Below are positions 5,023 through 10,455 of a stretch of DNA of 10,455 nucleotides, piece by piece; position 1 is the stretch's first letter, and each line of letters opens with the position of its first letter. The notes under the pieces are model-generated. The model ran no database searches. It was given only the letters and a program-made list of their open reading frames with translations, and was not told the DNA's origin. The stretch covers positions 1-10,455 of the forward strand of contig CAZFAI010000027.1 of the NCBI GenBank assembly GCA_964516555.1, in the 5' to 3' direction. Source of the stretch: CAZFAI01 sp964516555. Lineage in GTDB: Bacteria; Patescibacteriota; Microgenomatia; UBA12405. The position numbers were made by a program, and so were the translations under genes.

Positions 5023-6794
5023 TTTTTCTTTTTACTTATTAATATTATAGCGGTAGTACTGCTTAGGAAAAGTAGCCCCAATATAGTTAGGGCTAAATTT
5101 AGAAAATGCGGCATGTAAGGAATAGCGGTTGAATGACTTTGGCCGTTTTCTATTGACACCGACAACTTAATATTCTGGTTTTTTGGGAGCAGAGACTTAA
5201 GGAAGGATATTTGGGGAATGTCGATTTCAAGTTTTCCAAGAGGGGGAAGGCTGTCGATGGTGTGATCAAAAGAAAAGCTATCCCCCACTATCCTGATGTT
5301 GGACAGAGCAAATAAGTTTTCATTTTGGATGGTTATTGAGGGATTTTGGTTTAATGCCGGATTGTCTGATGTAATTGTGGGGAATTTAGCTTCGGGGGTA
5401 TCAATTTCTTTTTGGGCAAAGCGGACATCAACAGTTTTAATTTGGCGGTCAAGCTTGTAGGATCCGGGAGGTGACGGATATTGGCTATTTTCACCATGAA
5501 TTACAAAGGCGAAATGATTAAGGTCGAGGTCATTAAAGTAGTCAATGCCATTGGTTGTTTTCGCCCAAGTAGGATCAATGGATATCCATTTTTGAGAATT
5601 ATTGTCATAGTATTGAGGCCAAGCGTGAAGAATGTCGGCATTAATATTGGTTGGTTTTACTTTTGGGTTGTTGGTATAAGCAAAACCTTGAACTTCGCGG
5701 GCCGGAACACCGATTGCTCGGGTTAGGGTAACGAAAAGATCGGTAAATTCAGTGCAAAGCGAATTGGAGGGGTTTTCTAGAGCCAAAAGGGCGCCTTTTC
5801 TTTGAGCGGAGTTGATCCGATCATAATCGTAGCTTAAGGTTTTGACCACATAATCGTAGACTGATTTTGGTGTAGTCAGGTTGTTGGTAATTTTTTGGAT
5901 TTGTGGATGGGTAACCGGCCAATATTCCTGGTCAGATATTAATTTGGTTATATCGTCTATTTGTGAGACAGTGTTTCTGGGGTAAATTTTTACCTGTCCG
6001 GAAACTTGGACTTCAATTGATTGGTGAGGGTCGAGGTGGTATTCTGACAGCCAATTGCCATCGTTATCCTGAATAACCGTTACCGGGTGGGGTTCAATTG
6101 AGGAATAGAATAATTTTTGGGTTTCGGTGTCGGGCGGAATGGTAATTCTGGTGGAGATGTAATCAGACGAATCATTATCCAGATAATATGTCAGGTCGAA
6201 ATCAAAAAGTTGAAAATCACCAAACACTAAAAGAATTCTCTTATTTTTTAGACTATTGCCGTTGATTTGGATTATGTGCTCATTACCGATTTGGTTGACG
6301 GAACCAAGGGGTATGGAAGAATAAGATACTTTCCCAAACGAAGTGGGTACCTTTAGACTTATTGAAATGATATCCGATTCATTTTGGCCTTTAAATTCAG
6401 GCAAAGTAATTTCCCAAATTTTCCCCTTGTTTATAGCAAAGTCTGGAGACTGATAGTTGAGGCGGAAAGATGTATGCTGATCTTTACCGACAGCCGGGTT
6501 GTTAAATTTGAGGGCGATGGTTGTTTGCTCGTCATCATGCTCGACCGATTGGACTATGTTTCCATTTTGATCGGTGCCGGAAACATTTAGAATATTGGCA
6601 CCCGAAAGTTGGATAAAATATTCTTTGGCATATATTTGCGACAAATTATTGACTAGTTTATTTTCTTGGTGAACAATTGCGCTACCCGACCGGTTGATTG
6701 TATAGGTGATATTTTGCTCCAGGCGAAATTCATCGGTGGCGTGTGTAGGCCTTAAAAATATTCCAAATAGTAGTAGTAAAAGAGAAATAAACAT
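5019..6794 (-). CDS. Exported, C-terminally anchored transglutaminase-like protein
   Basis: This 591-residue surface protein starts with a signal sequence (residues 1-19, ending PTHAT; its n-region unusually lacks Lys/Arg). A long beta-rich region follows, then a transglutaminase-like core with the papain-type triad: Cys347 in SLCTEFTDLFVTLTRAIGVPARE, His390 in ILHAWPQYY and Asp407 in WISIDPTW. A second beta-rich domain (about 450-560) leads to a membrane helix (563-586) and a KKKK stop-transfer tail. The core is therefore outside the cell. Bacterial members are usually peptidases or amide-bond-forming enzymes acting on the envelope; the substrate here is unknown. It is first in the envelope operon and is transcribed divergently from lexA. 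The ATG is the first possible start, because an in-frame TAA lies 6 nt before it. No Shine-Dalgarno is visible. Confidence 0.87.
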   Translation of the reverse strand: MFISLLLLLFGIFLRPTHATDEFRLEQNITYTINRSGSAIVHQENKLVNNLSQIYAKEYFIQLSGANILNVSGTDQNGNIVQSVEHDDEQTTIALKFNNPAVGKDQHTSFRLNYQSPDFAINKGKIWEITLPEFKGQNESDIISISLKVPTSFGKVSYSSIPLGSVNQIGNEHIIQINGNSLKNKRILLVFGDFQLFDFDLTYYLDNDSSDYISTRITIPPDTETQKLFYSSIEPHPVTVIQDNDGNWLSEYHLDPHQSIEVQVSGQVKIYPRNTVSQIDDITKLISDQEYWPVTHPQIQKITNNLTTPKSVYDYVVKTLSYDYDRINSAQRKGALLALENPSNSLCTEFTDLFVTLTRAIGVPAREVQGFAYTNNPKVKPTNINADILHAWPQYYDNNSQKWISIDPTWAKTTNGIDYFNDLDLNHFAFVIHGENSQYPSPPGSYKLDRQIKTVDVRFAQKEIDTPEAKFPTITSDNPALNQNPSITIQNENLFALSNIRIVGDSFSFDHTIDSLPPLGKLEIDIPQISFLKSLLPKNQNIKLSVSIENGQSHSTAIPYMPHFLNLALTILGLLFLSSTTAIILISKKKK

Positions 6795-6808
6795 GGTTAC
6801 TTAAATAT

Positions 6809-6822
6809 AGCAAAAAATTGCT
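6809..6822. promoter_or_regulatory. Small palindrome in the divergent intergenic region
   Basis: AGCAA (6809-6813) and TTGCT (6818-6822) are exact inverse arms around AAAA. The site lies between the transglutaminase start and the lexA -35 box, so it could affect either promoter. On the minus strand a TATATT lies just downstream of it as a possible -10 for the envelope operon. Short AT-rich palindromes arise easily by chance. Confidence 0.25.
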
Positions 6823-6825
6823 TAG

Positions 6826-6853
6826 TTGACTTCGGGTAATCTTCGTGTAATAT
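6826..6853 (+). promoter_or_regulatory. Promoter of lexA-rsmI
   Basis: TTGACT (6826-6831) and TAATAT (6848-6853) are separated by 16 bp, each differing by one base from the sigma-70 consensus boxes. The expected start point, about 7 bp after the -10, falls at or next to the A of the lexA ATG (6860). This predicts a leaderless or nearly leaderless mRNA. GAGG at 6854-6857 lies only 2 nt before the ATG, too close for a normal Shine-Dalgarno. Confidence 0.7.
6830..6851. promoter_or_regulatory. Tandem 11-bp direct repeat in the lexA promoter, candidate LexA operator
   Basis: CTTCGGGTAAT (6830-6840) is followed directly by CTTCGTGTAAT (6841-6851), one mismatch. The repeat fills the -35/-10 spacer and overlaps both boxes, where a repressor would block polymerase. 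The CTTC-N7-CTTC spacing equals the GTTC-N7-GTTC direct-repeat LexA box known from alphaproteobacteria, although the half-site differs. No palindromic GAAC-type or CTGT-N8-ACAG box is present. Function as the LexA operator is inference. Confidence 0.5.
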
Positions 6854-6859
6854 GAGGTT

Positions 6860-7474
6860 ATGGCAACAGTACTTTACAAAAGACAAAAACAGATTTTAGA
6901 TTACATTAGCAAGAACATAGATAGGAATGGCTGTGCGCCAACCCTGACTGAAATTGCAGGTCATTTAGGATTATCATCATTGGCAACGGTTCACGAGCAT
7001 TTGGCAGTATTAGAAAAAAAAGGGCTAATCAGAAGATATCGCGGAGCTATACGGGGTATTGAGTTGGTGGGTCGAGAACAATCAGGAGATACTTTTGTTG
7101 AGTTACCAGTGTTAGGTTTTATAGCTTGTGGGGAGCCGATTGAACCCTATACGGATCCTGACGCGACATTGCCGGTTAATTCGAAAATGGTTAATCCCGG
7201 CGATAATTCGTATGTTTTGCAGGCCAAGGGAGATTCTATGATTGAGGATGGAATTCTTAATGGGGACTATGTGGTTATAAAAGAGCAAAAGATGGCCAAC
7301 AACGGTGATATTGTGGTGGCGGTTCTAAAGAACGGCTTTGCCACATTGAAGAGATACTACAAGGAAGTTGACAGAATTCGATTGCAACCGGCTAATTCTA
7401 CAATGTCACCATTATTTGTATCCGATGTAGAAATCAGGGGCAAAGTTGTGGCAATTATCAGACATTTTGAATAG
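6860..7474 (+). CDS. lexA: LexA SOS repressor / S24 autoprotease
   Basis: This 204-residue protein is the usual LexA length. The N-terminal winged helix (residues 1-69) includes RQKQILDYI and the helix-turn-helix TLTEIAGHLGLSSLATVHEHLAVLEKKGLI (28-57). The C-terminal S24 protease domain carries the cleavage region LGFIACGEP (85-93), nucleophile Ser126 in GDSMIEDG and general-base Lys164 in ATLKRY. The scissile pair is Cys90-Gly91 rather than the common Ala-Gly; Cys-Gly is the pair cleaved in UmuD. LexA represses DNA-damage genes until RecA filaments trigger its self-cleavage. A strong promoter with an overlapping direct repeat lies directly upstream, consistent with autoregulation. The rsmI start abuts its stop codon. 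Confidence 0.95.
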   Translation: MATVLYKRQKQILDYISKNIDRNGCAPTLTEIAGHLGLSSLATVHEHLAVLEKKGLIRRYRGAIRGIELVGREQSGDTFVELPVLGFIACGEPIEPYTDPDATLPVNSKMVNPGDNSYVLQAKGDSMIEDGILNGDYVVIKEQKMANNGDIVVAVLKNGFATLKRYYKEVDRIRLQPANSTMSPLFVSDVEIRGKVVAIIRHFE

Positions 7475-8140
7475 ATGTTGTATATAGTTTCAACACCAAT
7501 TGGTAATTTGGGAGATTTGTCGCTGAGGGCGAGAGAAGTTTTGGGAGCTGTGGATTATATACTTTGTGAAGACACCCGGGTTACCGGGAATATGTTAAAA
7601 AATTCAGGGATTTTGACTAGTGCTAAGCTAATTTCTTTTTATGATGAAGTTGAAGAACAAAAGATTCCGGATATTATAAAGTTGCTTGAGGAGGGTTACA
7701 AAATTTCTCTGGTGTCTGATGCCGGGACACCGGTTATTTCAGATCCAGGGTATAGACTTGTAACTAGATGCCGAAAAGAAGGGTTGGAAATGACAGCAAT
7801 ACCGGGCCCAAGTGCAGTACTTAACGCTTTGGTTTTGTCAGGACTGCCTAGTGGCAGATTTTCGTACTTGGGCTTTTTGCCAAAAAAATCCGGTGAACGA
7901 AAAAAAATACTGGAAGACTATAAACAAACCGGTGGGAGTAAGGTTGTATTTGAGTCACCATATCGGATAGAAGTATTGATTGAGGAAATTTTGGAAATAT
8001 ACGGTGAGGAGACAAAGGTGGTAATTTGTAGGGAAATGACAAAAATGCACGAAGAAGTAATTTGGGGAAAAATTACTGAAGTAAGAGACCAACTAAATAA
8101 GAAAAATCTTAAGGGCGAGCTGGTTGTGGTTTTTTGCTAA
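7475..8140 (+). CDS. rsmI: 16S rRNA (cytidine-1402-2'-O)-methyltransferase RsmI
   Basis: This 221-residue tetrapyrrole-methylase-fold enzyme 2'-O-methylates C1402 of 16S rRNA in the decoding centre, using S-adenosylmethionine. Family motifs are in order: STPIGNLGDLSLRAREVL (residues 6-23), CEDTR (about 31-35), LVSDAGTPVISDPG (about 79-92), IPGPSAV (about 109-115), FLPKK and VVFESPYR. The C-terminal extension of the longer E. coli form is absent, and the protein ends at ELVVVFC, the last strand of the core domain. The ATG follows the lexA TAG with no spacer (TAGATG) and no independent Shine-Dalgarno, so translation is probably coupled. Pairing with lexA likely reflects genome compaction rather than a shared function. 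The 3' end overlaps ppsA on the other strand by 32 bp. Confidence 0.93.
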   Translation: MLYIVSTPIGNLGDLSLRAREVLGAVDYILCEDTRVTGNMLKNSGILTSAKLISFYDEVEEQKIPDIIKLLEEGYKISLVSDAGTPVISDPGYRLVTRCRKEGLEMTAIPGPSAVLNALVLSGLPSGRFSYLGFLPKKSGERKKILEDYKQTGGSKVVFESPYRIEVLIEEILEIYGEETKVVICREMTKMHEEVIWGKITEVRDQLNKKNLKGELVVVFC

Positions 8141-10429
8141 CGGCTTTTTCAATTTTTTTGTTTTCTGCCCAGGCAATAATTTCCCTGGTTCTGTCAATGG
8201 CGTCCGGGCTAACAGAAATGCTGCTGACTCCCCATTTAACGAGTTTTTCCACTAGTTCAGGGTAATTACTGGGAGCTTGGCCACAGATTGAGCTGTTAAT
8301 CCCTCTTTTTTGAGCTGTAGTTATGGTTTTTTTAAGCATCCAAAGGACTNNNNNNNNNNATTGAAGTCTTTGGCAACCTCACCATTATCCCTATCGAGAC
8401 CAAGGGTTAGCATAGTAAGGTCGTTACTACCTATGGAAACACCATCAATACCCATGTCTATAAATTTATCCAACAGTATGACGTTGCTTGGAATTTCGAC
8501 CATCATATAGAGCTTAAAAGAGGGTGATCGAAGTAATCCAGCCGATGCAATAATCTTTTTGACTAGCTCCAGTTCCCGCGGGGTTCTGACAAATGGGATC
8601 ATCAACCAAAGGTTTTTTAGATTGTGCTTATTTCTGACTTGTTTTATGGCTTCCAGTTCCATTTCAAAAACATCGGTTGAATTTATGTAACGGACTGCTC
8701 CCCTAAAACCAAGGAGAGGATTGGGTTCTTCCGGTTCATAAAACCTACCCCATTTAAGGTAGCGGTATTCATTGGTTTTGAAGTCTGTAGCACGGTAAAT
8801 TACAGGTCTTGGGGAAAAGTTTTGACAAAATTGAAGTAAGCCTTTGGTAAGTTGGTCAACATATTGTTTTTGCTTGTTTTCGGCAATCATTCTTTTGGGA
8901 TGAACACCGATATTGGCAATCATGAATTCAGCCCGAAGTAAGCCTATTCCGTCGACATTTCTTTTGGATAGGTCTTTGGCTAATTCCGGTTCACCCAAAT
9001 TGACCATAACTTTGGTGGCAGTTTTTATGTTTATGGTTCCCGAAGGCTGACGAGGCGGAGTAAAGCTTTGGCTGCTTTGGGTAAGGTCACCAAGCCAAAC
9101 TTTTCCCTCTGTGCCATCGAGAGTAACGACGGTGCCTTCTTTTAGCATTTTTGTGGCAGTTTTGGCGCCAACAACGCAAGGAACTCCTAGTTCCCGGGAA
9201 ACGATGGCGGCGTGAGAAGTTTGTCCACCCTTGTCAGTGATAATTCCACTAACCTTTTTCATTGCCGGAACGAAGTCTGGAGTAGTCATGGAAGTGACAA
9301 GGATTTGACCCTTTTTGGCCCGGCCAATTTCCTTGGGGCTGTTGATAATAACCACTTTGCCACTAGCGGTACCGGGACTGGCGGCTTCACCCAGAAGATC
9401 AGGATCTTTGGTAATCCTTTGTTGAGACTCAAGGACTTTTTTATTACTTTCTATGGTGGTTATGGGACGGGTTTGGACGATGTAAACTTGATTTTTTTGT
9501 AAAGCAAATTCGATATCCTGAGGCTTTCCATAATGGTTGTGAAGTTTTTGTCCGATTTTGGCAATTTTGATTGCCATGGAATCGGTGATTTTGGCTTTTT
9601 TCTGTTTTGTCTTTGGAACGGATACTTCTTTGGTTTCGTTTTGGGATTTGATTAACTGGATAGTTTGTTCGGTAATATTTTTTGAGGTGATGGACCAGTT
9701 GTTTTTGTTGATAATGTGCTGATCGGGAGTAATTGTTCCCTGGACAATGTATTCGCCAAGCCCCCAGATGGTTTCGACAATGATATGGGTTTTGTCGTTG
9801 GTGACGGGGTTGACGGTAAACATAATTCCGGAAATTTCCGATTGAATTTGTTTTTGGATGGGGACTGCAATCCCGACTTTAAAGTGGTCAAACTTTTTCT
9901 TTTGTCGATAGAAGATGGCCCGCGGTGTAAATAAGCTGGCCCAACAGTCCTGGACGCGGTTTAAAACGTTAGATTCTCCAACGACATTAAGAAAGGTTTC
10001 CTGTTGACCGGCAAAAGAGGCGTCGGGTAGGTCTTCGGCAGTGGCAGATGACCGGACTGCAACCGGGATGTCTTTTAGTCCGCCATATCCGGAAAGTCTT
10101 TTGTAAGCTTTCATTATTTCTATTGCCAAGCTTTCGCTGATAGTGCCTTTTTTGACAATTGCTTTGCATTTTTTGGAAGCATCAAGTAATTGGTTTGGGT
10201 CATCAATATCAGTAGTAGTTAAAACGTTTTTAATTTTGTGAGCCAAGTCATTTTCTTCTATAAACCGGAAATAAGCAGCTGAAGTTACTACAAACCCGTT
10301 TGGCACGGGAATACCAATGCTATACATTTCACCTAAATTAGCTCCTTTGCCGCCGGCAAGATCAATATCTTCGTGACTGATTTGGTTAAACCACAAAATG
10401 TTTGGTAAATTTGGTTTTATTGATGCCAT
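8109..10429 (-). CDS. ppsA: Phosphoenolpyruvate synthase (pyruvate, water dikinase), interrupted by scaffold gap
   Basis: This enzyme converts pyruvate, ATP and water to PEP, AMP and phosphate. Domains in order are the ATP-grasp-like N-domain (about residues 1-325; GGKGANLGEM at 27-36, VAVRSSATAEDLPDASFAG at 123-141), the swivelling phosphohistidine domain with His406 in GGQTSHAAIVSRELGVPCVVG, and the C-terminal PEP/pyruvate TIM barrel (about 470 to the end). The barrel carries DGIGLLRAEFM, GFRGAVRYI, SIGSNDLTMLTLGLDRD and, after the gap, ICGQAPS with the catalytic Cys. All key residues are present, so the enzyme should be active. The 10-N gap breaks the frame only on paper: DFN before it and VLWMLKK after it fit the family sequence 'FDERDPAVLWALEK', giving about 774 residues. 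A GAGG directly abuts the ATG, too close for a standard ribosome site. The gene is apparently monocistronic and converges on rsmI. Confidence 0.93.
8350..8359. other. Scaffold gap (10 N) inside ppsA
   Basis: The frames on the two sides disagree if ten bases are assumed and agree if the missing length is 2 mod 3. Family alignment puts five residues (E-R-[DN]-P-A type) here, with the last base of the Ala codon already visible at 8349. That predicts 14 missing bases. Confidence 0.9.
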
Positions 10430-10455
10430 CCTCGATTGGGTAAATTTCTAATATT

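Noticed and set aside
5481..5726. Plus-strand open frames inside the transglutaminase gene (also near 6384 and inside ppsA)
   Set aside because: They lie wholly opposite strongly conserved coding sequence, show no family features and have no ribosome site.
8135..8165. Rho-independent terminator after rsmI
   Set aside because: T-runs are present, but no stable GC-rich stem precedes them and the region is ppsA coding sequence.
8109..8339. Separate 76-residue gene
   Set aside because: It is the C-terminal end of PEP synthase (ICGQAPS block), cut off only by the scaffold gap.
1..10455. CRISPR array, insertion sequence or alternative genetic code
   Set aside because: No regularly spaced repeats, no transposase and no terminal repeats were seen. 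TGA ends the 2556 gene and the GIY-YIG gene, and no recognised protein needs TGA as a sense codon.

Overview
The window reads as a piece of a small-genome bacterium of the Candidate Phyla Radiation (Patescibacteria), possibly Microgenomates-like. This is an inference from gene content and style, not from a search. The supporting signs are very tight packing, one- to four-base overlaps between genes, few recognisable Shine-Dalgarno sequences, a short GIY-YIG protein next to tRNA genes, repeat-type 'TM helix' and DUF4112 membrane proteins, and a PEP synthase. TGA acts as a stop at several gene ends, so a TGA-glycine code is not supported. Two runs of ten Ns are scaffold gaps, and each falls inside one gene.

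Layout. Positions 1-506 are a tRNA neighbourhood: the 3' part of tRNA-Leu(GAG), a degenerate tRNA-like copy, an intact tRNA-Gln(TTG), a GIY-YIG nuclease gene starting 2 nt after that tRNA, and a second degenerate tRNA-like copy into which the nuclease reading frame runs. Positions 581-2906 (+) hold five genes: a TM-helix (MscS-related) membrane protein, a soluble protein with a histidine-kinase-like H-box, a 58-residue Pmp3/UPF0057 membrane protein, a DUF4112 protein, and a small conserved protein of unknown function. Positions 2895-6794 (-) form one tightly coupled cell-envelope operon, in transcription order: exported transglutaminase-like protein, PF04020 membrane protein, SecG, membrane-anchored family 5 solute-binding protein (interrupted by a gap), and a one-helix small protein. 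A 65-bp divergent region then leads to lexA-rsmI (6860-8140, +). ppsA (8109-10429, -) converges on rsmI, overlaps it by 32 bp, and is interrupted by the second gap.

How the parts fit. The minus-strand operon handles surface work: SecG belongs to the SecYEG export channel, which would serve the two exported or anchored neighbours. LexA would control its own two-gene operon. The lexA promoter has good -35 and -10 boxes placed so that transcription should begin at about the ATG, and an 11-bp tandem direct repeat in the promoter is a candidate operator. PpsA converts pyruvate to PEP and is the only central-metabolism enzyme here.

The most unusual part is the tRNA/GIY-YIG block. Two tRNA-Gln-derived copies share the same self-complementary 'anticodon arm' and lie on either side of the intact tRNA-Gln plus nuclease. 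The nuclease's last codons are read from one copy. This looks like the trace of an element that duplicates or inserts at tRNA genes.
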